64,000 nucleotides of DNA, taken from assembly GCF_035920445.1 (NCBI RefSeq), contig NZ_CP109162.1, positions 434,001 through 498,000 on the forward strand, written 5' to 3'. Source of the DNA: Nocardia sp. NBC_01730. Its GTDB lineage: Bacteria; Actinomycetota; Actinomycetes; Mycobacteriales; Mycobacteriaceae. The notes beneath the pieces are model-generated. The model was given only the letters and a program-made list of their open reading frames with translations. It ran no database searches and was not told where the DNA came from. Shown here piece by piece: positions 35,805-44,646 of this stretch. Position numbers and translations under genes: made by a program. Within the stretch, counting starts at the first letter, position 1. Each line of letters starts with the position of its first letter.

Positions 35805-36015
35805 CTGGACATATGTATGGAATATAGTCTCGGTCAATGTAGTGATGCAATAACAGGTTCTAATTCTGTCATTCTTGCCGATGTGGCAGCCGGTCGAAGG
35901 TGAAATCTCTCTGCGTTTTGCGATCGCCGCACCGGCTTGTGCGCAAGAGTTAGGTGGTACAGCGCATGGATTGTCGGAGTTGTGCGCCGGTGGTAGCGTC
36001 AAGACATATGTCCAG
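35805..36015. promoter_or_regulatory. Pair of inverted ACATATGTCCAG boxes
   Basis: A 12-base element occurs as CTGGACATATGT at 35805-35816 and as its reverse complement ACATATGTCCAG at 36004-36015. The second includes a perfect palindrome GACATATGTC. Each sits just upstream of one arm of the divergent oxidoreductase clusters. A single regulator, plausibly the local TetR, may control both. The AT-rich stretch between (35810-35880) holds the promoters; no gene is seen in it. Confidence 0.5.
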
Positions 36016-36184
36016 TTATGTGTCTCTGTGTAACTGCTTGTACGTCGAGGTCGACGAGAACTCGTTATCGAAACCGGGGAAGGCGCCGAAGCTGCCCAGC
36101 CTGGAATCGTCGATGCGGGAGGTGTCGCCATCGGCGAACCCCAGGGAATCATGGTTCGCCGAACTTGCCGTGGAGGCCGGATAA
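36008..36184 (+). CDS. Short ORF, possible tail of a lost gene
   Basis: A 58-codon frame (MSSYVSLCNCLYVEVDENSL, KPGKAPKLPSLESSMREVSP, RESWFAELAVEAG) whose TAA is followed at once by the ATG of the SDR relic. The stop-start junction and the protein-like composition suggest a real coding end. I recognise no family. It may be the 3' end of a gene whose front was lost, or a small protein. Confidence 0.4.
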   Translation: MSSYVSLCNCLYVEVDENSLSKPGKAPKLPSLESSMREVSPSANPRESWFAELAVEAG

Positions 36185-36697
36185 ATGCCCAGATTCGCGC
36201 CGCACCCGGAACGCAGGCCCGCGGTCGTGTCCGGCGCCTCCTCCGGGATCGGCGCGGCCACCGCTGCGGCGCTGGCCGAACTCGGCCACACGGTCGCCCT
36301 CGGCGCGCGCCGAGGGGAGCAGTGCGCCGCGCTGGCGGACAAGATCCGCGCGAACGGCGGCGCGGCATTCGCGCGCCGGCTCGACGTCACCGACCCGGAC
36401 TCGGTCGAGGAGTTCGTGAGCGCGGCCGAAGATGCGTTGGGCCCCACCGAGATCCTGGTGTCCAGCGCGGGCGACATCGAGTTCGATCAGGTGCACGCGA
36501 TGCTTCCTTAGCGATTTCTGCAGCAGGTGCAGGTTCACCTCGTCGGCGCACAGCGTCTCGTGCACCGGGTGCTACCCGGCATGCTGCGCAGGCGGCGCGG
36601 CGACGTCGTGGTCCGCGCCCTGGAGGCGCGTGCCGATATCGAGCGCGCGGTCCACGACTGCCCGACTCGTGCGCTGTCGATCGTCACGGACGCCTGA
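36185..36697 (+). pseudogene. Short-chain dehydrogenase/reductase with in-frame stop and deletion
   Basis: The N-terminal Rossmann part is good: AVVSGASSGIGAATAAALAE, ALGARRGEQCAALADKIRAN, RLDVTDPDSVEEFVSAAEDA and LVSSAGDIEFDQVH. A TAG at 36509-36511 interrupts it. The same frame then continues as family sequence, FLQQVQVHLVGAQRLVHRVL then PGMLRRRRGDVVV, and jumps directly to a C-terminal RADIERAVHDCP. The catalytic Tyr-x-x-x-Lys segment and about 100 residues are missing, so it is a true deletion and not a reading error. Confidence 0.8.
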
Positions 36698-36834
36698 GCG
36701 AAAATTCTTCGGTCGTGGCAGGTACGTGCGGATACCGCGGCGAATAGTATGGAGACGAACCGGAACGTGTTCTATTTTGGTCGCAATATCCGGCCCGACA
36801 GCTGCGACGATGCCCGACGTCATGGAGAGACCCG

Positions 36835-38424
36835 ATGAGCACAGATACCGAGAAGACCACGGCCGCCGTGCCCGCCAGGATCACTGACGAGATGATCGAC
36901 CGGCTGACCGGGCTGGTCGCCGCTGACGGCAGTGCGGCGCCGTTCACGATGACCGAGGTCTACACCGGTGCGCCGGTCGGCGAACTGCCGCAGTCGACAC
37001 CGCAGGACGTGGCGGCGGCGTGCGCGCGCGCTCGCGCCGCGCAGCAGGAATGGTCCGCACTGCCGCTGCGGCAGCGCCTGCGTGTGTTCGAGCGTCTGCA
37101 CGAGCTGATCCTGGGCGAAGTGGAGACCATCGCCGACCTCATCCAGATCGGTTGCGGCAAGACCCGCCGGATGGCCGTCGAGGAATCCTGTGACGTGCCG
37201 ATGGTTATCAGCCACTACCTGAAGACCGCGCGCCGGGTGCTGCGGCCGAAACGGCACGGCGGCCCCATGCCGCTGCTGACCACCTCGACCGAGGAGCATC
37301 GGCCCAAAGGGCTGGTCGCGGTGATCGCACCGTGGAACTTCCCCTTCGCCATCGCCATGTCCGACGCCATGCCGGCACTCATGGCGGGCAACGGAGTCGT
37401 GCTCGAGCCGGACAACAAGACGGCCCTCTGCGTGCTCTATGGGGTAGAGCTGTTGCACCGTGCCGGGCTGCCGCGCGGACTGGTCCAGGTGGTGTGCGGC
37501 GAGGGGCCGGACATCGGACCCTCCCTGATCGACAACGTCGAGTTCGTCATGTTCACCGGCTCCACCGCCACCGGGCGGGTCGTCGGCGAACAGGCGGGAC
37601 GCAACCTCATCGGCTGCAGCCTGGAACTCGGCGGCAAGAACCCGATGATCGTGCTCGAGGACGCGAATCTGGACGAGGTGATCCCTGGTGCGGTCTTCGC
37701 GGCGTACGCCAACTCGGGCCAGGCGTGCATGCACATCGAGCGGATCTACGTGCACCACGGTATTCACGACGAGTTCGTGCGCCGATTGGTCGCGGCCACC
37801 GACGAGTTGAACGGCAAGATCGGCGGCGCGTACGACTACACGCCGGAGTTCGGTTCCCTGGTTTCCCCGCAGCATCTCGAGCGGGTCGCCGCCCACGTCG
37901 AGGACGCGCGTGCCAAAGGGGCCACCGTCCACGTCGGCGGCAAAGCGCGCCCGGACATCGGACCCGCTTTCTACGAGGCCACTGTGCTGACCGGGGTGAC
38001 CTCCGAGATGACGCACGCGACGCTGGAGACCTTCGGCCCGGTCGTCACGGTGTACCCGTTCGACGACGAGCAGGAGGCGGTCCGCCTCGCCAACGCCACC
38101 GACTACGGACTGAACGCGAGCGTATGGAGCCGGAATCCGACGCACGCCAACCGGATCGCCGCCCAGCTCCAGGCGGGCAGCATCAACATCAACGACGGGT
38201 TCGTCGCGACCTATGCCGCGAAGTCCACACCGTCGGGCGGAGTGAAGCAGTCCGGCGTCGGCACCCGCCACGGGGACCAGGGCCTGCTCAAGTACACCGA
38301 CACGGTCAACGTCGGTGTGCTCAAGCGCCAGGTGCTCGCCGCGCGGTCGGGTCAGCCCTACGACAAACAGTTGAAGATGACCCTGATGTCGCTGCGGTTC
38401 ATGCGCCGAACCAGATTGCGCTGA
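36835..38424 (+). CDS. Aldehyde dehydrogenase, succinate-semialdehyde type
   Basis: A 529-residue NAD(P)-dependent enzyme that oxidises an aldehyde to a carboxylic acid. Key motifs are VIAPWNFPFAIAMSDAMPAL, MFTGSTATGRVVGEQAG (cofactor loop), SLELGGKNPMIVLEDANLDE with the general-base Glu, and YANSGQACMHIERIYV with the nucleophilic Cys. An N-terminal extension of about 30 residues and a basic tail (MSLRFMRRTRLR) make it longer than average. It closely resembles GabD2-type enzymes but the substrate is unproven. It probably worked with the SDR whose remains lie upstream. Confidence 0.93.
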   Translation: MSTDTEKTTAAVPARITDEMIDRLTGLVAADGSAAPFTMTEVYTGAPVGELPQSTPQDVAAACARARAAQQEWSALPLRQRLRVFERLHELILGEVETIADLIQIGCGKTRRMAVEESCDVPMVISHYLKTARRVLRPKRHGGPMPLLTTSTEEHRPKGLVAVIAPWNFPFAIAMSDAMPALMAGNGVVLEPDNKTALCVLYGVELLHRAGLPRGLVQVVCGEGPDIGPSLIDNVEFVMFTGSTATGRVVGEQAGRNLIGCSLELGGKNPMIVLEDANLDEVIPGAVFAAYANSGQACMHIERIYVHHGIHDEFVRRLVAATDELNGKIGGAYDYTPEFGSLVSPQHLERVAAHVEDARAKGATVHVGGKARPDIGPAFYEATVLTGVTSEMTHATLETFGPVVTVYPFDDEQEAVRLANATDYGLNASVWSRNPTHANRIAAQLQAGSININDGFVATYAAKSTPSGGVKQSGVGTRHGDQGLLKYTDTVNVGVLKRQVLAARSGQPYDKQLKMTLMSLRFMRRTRLR

Positions 38425-38537
38425 GCGCTGTTCCGTACCGCCCGTCCGGCATCGTGCCCGAGCCCGTACCTGCTCGATCCGGTACCGTGGCGCTCGGGGT
38501 GGGCCAACGGAATCAAGAATTGGCAGGTCCGATACGA

Positions 38538-39023
38538 ATGAGCCTTCGAGAAGTACCGCTGCGCACGCTGTCCGGCGAGCCGACGACGCTGTCCGACCTG
38601 GTCGGCGATCACGCCGTCCTGGTGGTCAACGTGGCGTCGAAATGTGGTCTGACGCCGCAGTATTCCGGCCTGGTCGAACTGCAGAGGGCCTACGGGCCGC
38701 GCGGGTTCAGCGTCGTCGGCGTCCCGTGCAATCAGTTCATGGGCCAGGAGCCGGGTACCGCGGAGGAGATCCAGCAGTTCTGTGCCACCACCTACGGCGT
38801 CGACTTCCCGTTGCTGGAGAAGACCGAGGTCAACGGCGAGAACCGGCACAACCTGTATCAGACCCTGGTGGAGACCGCCGACGCCGAGGGTAACGCCGGT
38901 GACATCCAGTGGAACTTCGAGAAGTTCCTGATCGACAGGGACGGCAAAGTGGCGGGCCGCTTCCGTCCGACCGTGACGCCCGACGCGCCGGAACTGGTGT
39001 CGGCGATCGAATCCGTTCTCTGA
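38538..39023 (+). CDS. Glutathione-peroxidase-family thiol peroxidase
   Basis: A 161-residue thioredoxin-fold peroxidase. The peroxidatic Cys is in NVASKCGLTPQYSGLVELQR; the conserved Gln and Trp of the tetrad are found in GVPCNQFMGQEPGTAEEIQQ and IQWNFEKFLIDRDGKV. Actinobacteria lack glutathione, so thioredoxin or mycothiol is the likely reductant. It would remove hydrogen or lipid peroxides in the cytoplasm. It has its own ATG 113 bases after the aldehyde dehydrogenase and is followed by a terminator hairpin. Confidence 0.93.
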   Translation: MSLREVPLRTLSGEPTTLSDLVGDHAVLVVNVASKCGLTPQYSGLVELQRAYGPRGFSVVGVPCNQFMGQEPGTAEEIQQFCATTYGVDFPLLEKTEVNGENRHNLYQTLVETADAEGNAGDIQWNFEKFLIDRDGKVAGRFRPTVTPDAPELVSAIESVL

Positions 39024-39037
39024 AGGTCGACAACGCA

Positions 39038-39067
39038 GAGCCGTCGTCGAGAGGAACGGCGGCTCTG
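39038..39067 (+). terminator. Terminator hairpin after the peroxidase gene
   Basis: An 11-base stem (AGAGCCGTCGT and ACGGCGGCTCT, one G-U pair) closes an eight-base loop, 15 bases after the stop codon. No U-run follows. Confidence 0.65.
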
Positions 39068-39143
39068 GTCGTGCTCAGACGCGTCAGGACCGCCGGGTGA
39101 GCGGTTCGCGCAGGTCGAGGTGCCTGCGCAGCGTGGTGCCGGT

Positions 39144-39745
39144 CTACTCGTTGCGGTAGACGCCCCGCTCCTGGAGTTCGGGTACCAGCCAGTCCACGAT
39201 CTCGTCGAGCCCATTCGGGGCCAGGTAGGGGGAGAGGTTGAAGCCGTCGGTGGCACCGTGCCGGACCCACCGGGCGAGTTCGTCGGCGACCTAGGTGGCG
39301 GTGCCCGCGAAGCCGGAGCGTTCGGTCGCCGTGATCACGACTTCCCGAAGCGAAAGATTCTCCTCCTCGGCCCGCGCCCGCCACTCGCGGGCGATGGTTT
39401 GCGGGTCTTCGCCGCGGCGGGAGATGACGTCGGCGTGCGCCGCGGCGAAGTCGCGCCCGGTCGGTGAATCGCCCGCCTGGAAGATCACCGGGTGACCTTG
39501 TGCGCTGCGCGGCAGCGTCGGGGGTGATCGTCACCCGGAAATGGTCGCTCGCGCGCGTTACCGGGCGCGCCCACGTCGGGCTCTGCTGCGAGGTCGCGAT
39601 CGCGCCGTCGTCCCGGGAATCCCAGATCGCGCGCACTGTCGCGACGAACTCGGCGGCGCGTTCGTAGCGCAGGGTGTGGTCCAGATAGCCGCCACGCCGG
39701 AAGTTGGCGCCGGTCCACGCGTTGTCGCGTAGCGGTTGAGTGCCC
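39144..39745 (-). pseudogene. Remnant of an NtaA/SnaA/DszA-type flavin monooxygenase
   Basis: On the minus strand, pieces of an LLM-superfamily monooxygenase appear in order but in different frames: GANFRRGGYLDHTLRYERAA then FVATVRAIWDSRDDGAIA; IFQAGDSPTGRDFAAAHADV then SRRGEDPQTIAREW; and, after an in-frame TAG at about 39290, VADELARWVRHGATDGFNLS then PYLAPNGLDEIVDWLVPEL and a normal end. The N-terminal third is missing. A stop, at least one frameshift and truncation make it non-functional. Such enzymes oxidise chelators or organosulfur compounds with reduced FMN. Confidence 0.75.
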
Positions 39746-39773
39746 CGAGGCCGTGCGTGACCTCGGGGGTCCG

Positions 39774-39974
39774 CTACCGCGCCGCGCGAGTGCCGCGGCG
39801 ACGAGTACCGTGACGCCTTCCGATCGCTGTAGCGCCGAGGGCGTGTGCCGCGCTCAGGGCGGTGCCGCCCGCGAGGCCCAGGAACAGAGACCCGAAAATG
39901 GCGATACCGACGGGGTGCCGGCAGAACCAGGCTGAGCATGCGCCACAAGGGGCTTTTCCGCATGTTTGCGACAT
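39774..39974 (-). CDS. Short membrane-spanning ORF, uncertain
   Basis: A 66-residue frame with a cysteine-rich start ([15 protein letters not shown]) and one clear hydrophobic helix ([20 protein letters not shown]). It lies upstream of, and divergent from, the carboxylic acid reductase. No family is recognised, and it may be a fragment of a larger membrane protein. Confidence 0.3.
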   Translation of the reverse strand: MSQTCGKAPCGACSAWFCRHPVGIAIFGSLFLGLAGGTALSAAHALGATAIGRRHGTRRRGTRAAR

Positions 39975-40031
39975 TTAGGAATCTATGTCTCGTGTCACAG
40001 ATGCTTGTCGCCAGCTATCGTCGGCCTAGAA

Positions 40032-40043
40032 TGTCTTTAGACA
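40032..40043. promoter_or_regulatory. TGTCT-TT-AGACA inverted repeat before the carboxylic acid reductase
   Basis: Perfect five-base arms around TT, 48 bases before the GTG start, in a stretch that is markedly more AT-rich than its surroundings. It may be an operator overlapping the promoter. Confidence 0.35.
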
Positions 40044-40090
40044 AGCTAACGTTCAATTCGAAGACGTCTTCCCGGACAAGGAGGTCGGCT

Positions 40091-43000
40091 GTGGAGGTAG
40101 AGACGCGGGGAACATGGCTCATGGGCCACATCGCCGAGCTGTACGCGGAGCACGAAGACATCCGCAATGCCAGACCGCGTGCGGAGGTGGTCCAGACGAT
40201 CCGCAAGCCCGAGATGCGGCTCACGGAGATCGTCGAGCAGGTTATGGTCGGCTATGCCGATCGGCCCGCCCTCAGGCAGCGGGCGGTGCGGATAGTGACG
40301 GACGAAACCACCGGCCGTACGTCGAGCACTCTGCTGCCGCACTTCGACACCCTCACCTACGGCGAATTGTGGGAGCGCGTCCGCGCGATTGCCGCCGCGT
40401 GGCACGGCGCCCCGGAGAATCCGCTGCACGCCGGCGATTTCGTGGCGATGCTCGGATTCACGAGCAGTGACTACGCCACGGTCGACCTGGCCTGTGTGCA
40501 CTTGGGACTGGTCGCCGTTCCACTGCAGTCCAGTGCGTCTGTCGCACAGTTGACCGCGATCGTCGGGGAGACCGAGCCGAGCGTGGTCGCCGCGACACCA
40601 GAACTGCTCGACGCGGCCGTCGAATGCGTCTTGGCGGTTCCCGCGCCGCAGCGGCTGGTGGTCTTCGACTACGACGCGCGCGACGACGGCGGGCGTGCGG
40701 CGCTCGAGGCGGCGCGCGAACGACTCGCGGTCGCGGGCAGCCCGGTGGTCGTCGAATCGCTCGACGATGTGCTCGAACGCGGCCGTCGCCTGCCGCCCGC
40801 GCCGCTGTACGCCCCCGAGTCGGGGGAGGATCCGCTGGCGTTGCTGATCTACACCTCGGGCAGTACGGGCACGCCTAAGGGCGCGATGTACACCGAACGG
40901 CTGGTCACCGCCATGTGGCTGGACCGGCCGGATCTGGCCGCGATCAACCTCAACTACATGCCGATGAGCCATGTCGCCGGCCGCATGTCGCTCACCGGTG
41001 TGCTTGCGCGCGGCGGGACGGCGTACTTCGCGGCCACGAGCGACATGTCCACGCTCTTCGACGACATCGCGCTGGCCCGGCCTACCGAGCTGTTTTTCGT
41101 TCCGCGCGTGTGCGACATGGTGTTCCATCGCTATCAGAGCGAAGTGGACCGGCGCGGCGGGCCGGGCGTCGACAGCGCAGCGCTGGAAGGGGAGGTGAAA
41201 GCCGAACTGCGTCAAGACTTTCTCGGCGGACGCCTTATGACGGCCCTCTGTGGGAGCGCGCCGGTGGCAGCGGAGATGAAAGCCTTCATGGAGTCGGTGC
41301 TCTGCCTGGATCTGCACGACGGATACGGCTCCACCGAGGCAGGCGGGGGAATCCTGATCGACAACCAAGTGCGGCGACCGCCGGTGCTCGACTACCGGCT
41401 CGCGGACGTCCCCGAGCTGGGCTACTTCCGGACCGACAAACCGCATCCGCGCGGCGAGCTGCTGCTGAAGAGCACCACCATGATTCCCGGGTACTACAAG
41501 CGGCCTGAGATCACCGCCGAGGTCTTCGACGACGACGGTTTCTACAAGACCGGCGACATCGTCGCTGAACTCGAACCGGATCGGCTGGTCTACGTCGACC
41601 GCCGTAACAATGTGCTCAAATTGTCTCAGGGCGAATTCGTCGCCGTCTCGCATCTGGAAGCCGTCTACGCCACCAGCCCGCTGATCCGGCAGATCTTCGT
41701 GTACGGCAGCAGCGAACGCGCTTACCTGCTCGCGGTGATCGTGCCCACCGACGACGCGTTGGCAGACGGCGATCTCGGCAAACTCGAGGCGGCGTTGATC
41801 GAGTCGATGCAACGGCTCGCCAAGGACGCCGACCTGCACTCCTATGAGGTCCCCCGCGCCTTCCTGATCGAGACGCGGCCGTTCACCATCGGCGACGGAC
41901 TGCTGACCGGCATCGGAAAGTTGCTGCGGCCCAAGCTGAAAGAACGCTACAGGCAGCGGTTGGAGCAGTTGTACGCGGAGCTGGCAGAGGGGCAGACCAA
42001 CGAGTTACTCGACCTGCGCCGCGCCGCGGCCGATCTGCCGGTGCTGGAGACCGTGAGCCGTGCCGCGAGGGCACTGCTGGGTTGCGCGAGCACAGACGTG
42101 CGCCCCGACGCACATTTCACCGATCTCGGTGGCGATTCTCTTTCGGCGCTGTCCTTCTCGAACCTGCTGCACGAGATCTTCGGCGTCGAGGTACCGGTGT
42201 CGGTGGTGATCAGCCCGGCGAACGGTCTGCGTGAGGTTGCGGACTACGTTGCGGCAGGACGAGATTCGATCGAACCGCGCCCGACCTTCGCGTCGGTGCA
42301 TGGCGATGGCTCGCGGGTTCGGGCGGACGAGCTCACGCTGGACAAGTTCCTCGACGCCCGCACTCTTGCGAACGCGGCGACATTGCCCACGCCCCGCGGG
42401 GCCCGCCAGGACCGTGCTGCTCACCGGCGCGAACGGCTACCTCGGTCGCTTTCTGTGCCTGGAATGGTTGGAGCGGCTGAACGTGATCGGGGGGACGCTG
42501 ATCTGCCTCGTGCGCGGCGGCGACCAGGCCGCCGCGCGCAAACGCCTCGACGCCGCCTTCGACAGCGGCGACCAGGCGCTCGTCCAGCATTTCCAGGAGC
42601 TGGCCGCCACGAACCTCGAGGTGCTCGCCGGCGACATCGGCGAGCCGAACCTCGGCCTGGACGCGGCGACGTGGGACCGGCTCGCCGGCAGCGTGGATCT
42701 GATCGTGCACCCGGCCGCGCTGGTCAACCATGTGCTGCCATACCGACAGCTGTTCGGGCCGAATGTGGTCGGCACCGCCGAGTTGATCCGCCTGGCCGTC
42801 ACCACCCGGCTGAAGCCGTTCACCTATTTGTCGACCGTCGCGGTGGCCGCGCAGATCGATCCGCCCGTCTTCGACGAAGACGGCGACATCCGTGCGATAA
42901 GCGCGACGCGCGCTGTCGACGAGAGCTACGCCAATGGCTACGGCAACAGCAAGTGGGCGGGGGAGGTGCTGCTGCGGGAGGCCAACGACCTGTGTGGTCT

Positions 43001-43598
43001 GCCGGTCGTGGTATTCCGTTCGGACATGATCCTGGCGCACAGCCGCTACGCCGGCCAGCTCAACGTGCCGGACATGTTTACTCGATTGCTGGTGAGCCTG
43101 ATCGCAACGGGGATCGCGCCGTTCTCCTTCTACCGCACCGGCGCCGAGGGCAACCGGCCACGCGCCCACTACGACGGCCTGCCCGCCGATTTCACCGCCG
43201 AGGCGATCACCACCCTCGGTGCCGCGGCCACCGCAGGCTTCCAGACCTTCGACGTGCTCAACCCACACGACGACGGCCTCTCGCTCGACGAGTTCGTCGA
43301 CTGGCTGATCGACTCCGGTCACCGGATCGAGCGGATCGCCGACTATGGCGAGTGGTTCGCCCGCTTCGAGATCGCGCTGCGGGCGTTACCGGAAAAGCAG
43401 CGCCAGGCGTCCCTGCTGCCGTTGCTGCACGCCTACCGGCGCGCGGCTCCCGCCGTTCGCGGCTCCGCCCTTCCCGCGAAGAAATTCCGATCCGCCGTCC
43501 AGGCCGCGAAAATCGGTACCGATCACGATATTCCGCACGTGTCGCGTGGGCTCATCGAGAAATACGCGACCGACCTGAAACTGCGGGGCCTGCTGTAA
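40091..43598 (+). pseudogene. car: Carboxylic acid reductase split by a +1 frameshift
   Basis: A carboxylic acid reductase, which turns an acid into an aldehyde with ATP and NADPH. The adenylation domain ([39 protein letters not shown]), the carrier domain with the phosphopantetheine Ser ([20 protein letters not shown]) and the reductase domain ([13 protein letters not shown]; catalytic YGNSKW; end [14 protein letters not shown]) are all intact. But the carrier and reductase domains are in different frames: the G run at 42398-42401 holds one G too many, in the linker. Without it the gene would encode 1168 residues, the normal length. GTG 40091 has a perfect AAGGAGG six bases upstream. As given, only the acyl-activating half is translated in frame. 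Sequence error is possible. Confidence 0.9.
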
Positions 43599-43689
43599 GC
43601 GTCGCGTGGCTCGACTCGGATGCTGCCCCTTCGCTGGGACGCGCTTCGAGTTCGCCGCTCACCAGCGGCTGCTGTCCGCTCAGGCAGTG

Positions 43690-43965
43690 GACGTTGGTAA
43701 TCCGGCTGCCGGATCTCGGAGTTGACGGCGAAGTCGCGTGCGGGTTCGGCGGGCTGGTTGTGCCAGCGGATGTGCGCGGCGACGGCGTCGTCCTGCTCGC
43801 CGTAGCTGCGGTGGTAGGTTGTCCGCAACCGCTTCGGCTTGCGCCGCGGCCGCCGGTCACGACCGGCGCGTGGCAACCAGGTCGAGTGGTCCGAACTCGT
43901 CCACACGGATCACGCGCCCGTCTGCGGCTGGGTTGTCGTAGACATCGAGCACCCCGCCCGTCGAC
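43690..43965 (-). mobile_element. IS630-family transposase remnant
   Basis: Two transposase pieces are recognisable on the minus strand: [20 protein letters not shown], containing the DEFGPL signature around a catalytic Asp/Glu, and, in another frame, [20 protein letters not shown] then [13 protein letters not shown], which resembles the C-terminal part of IS630 transposases. The middle and both ends are lost and no terminal repeats are seen. The relic lies 90 bases downstream of the broken carboxylic acid reductase. Confidence 0.6.
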
Positions 43966-44002
43966 CTCGTCTTCGAAATCTGCGGCTAGGAGCCGCTCTC
44001 GA

Positions 44003-44182
44003 TCAGTTCGCGCAGGAAGCAGAGAGGGCAATGGGGTCGAAAGGAGCTGTCGTCTCGGCCTGGGCGGTGTCCGTGGGTTCCAGCGGTACTCCGTCCGGGG
44101 CCGCCGCCGCGATCGCCGGCTGCAGACCGATTGCAAGCGAGATCGCCCCGGCGGCAATGACATTCAGCATGCCACGGTCCAT
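44003..44182 (-). CDS. Small secreted peptide
   Basis: A 59-residue protein whose first 28 residues form a good signal peptide ([20 protein letters not shown] then AAAPDG), leaving a mature acidic peptide of about 30 residues ending in CAN. ATG 44182 has GGAGG seven bases upstream. No family is recognised. Confidence 0.65.
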   Translation of the reverse strand: MDRGMLNVIAAGAISLAIGLQPAIAAAAPDGVPLEPTDTAQAETTAPFDPIALSASCAN

Positions 44183-44646
44183 GAGGTCCTCCAGGTTGAT
44201 GAGAGAAGTCGCCACGGTATCAGGGTTCGCCCCAGAGCAAAGCCCTGATCTGACACAGAATCTGCCGCGACAAGGTGGTCGCGGCAACGCCAGTTATTCC
44301 TACCGAATCGGGCCGCGGCGTCTGACGCTGTAAATCCGGGCGAGTGCTTGGTCTGGTCCGGGTAAGCGTTCTTCGGCATGCGTCAGAAACTCATCCGCAA
44401 CGATAGTTCCAACACCATTCCCGATGGGCTGCCAGGTGTTAGCCTCGATCAGCTCGGCGCGAGGGAATGCCGTAGACCGATTCAGAAGGGAGATAACCGA
44501 TCACGGGTCCAGTTGCACCCCCATCGAGGCACGCGCCGATCGACCTGAAAATCGTCACCCGTACAAAAGCTGGGCATGTGACCGAGCCGCGTGCCGCGCG
44601 TACCGACCATGTCGTCGAATGCCTATTCCTTTTGGAGTCCCGTCTT
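44183..44646. other. Intergenic stretch before the P450-like gene
   Basis: About 460 bases. The left part carries the promoter of the small secreted peptide (minus); the right part must carry that of the P450-like gene. No convincing gene; several short frames here are shadows. Confidence 0.4.

Noticed and set aside
40046..41839. A 597-codon minus-strand frame opposite the carboxylic acid reductase
   Set aside because: Composition and position show it is a shadow of the adenylation domain.
42411..44248. A long open frame continuing 1.8 kb past the carboxylic acid reductase frameshift in the original frame
   Set aside because: The translation is Arg/Pro-rich and unlike any domain, while the other frame encodes a perfect reductase domain.
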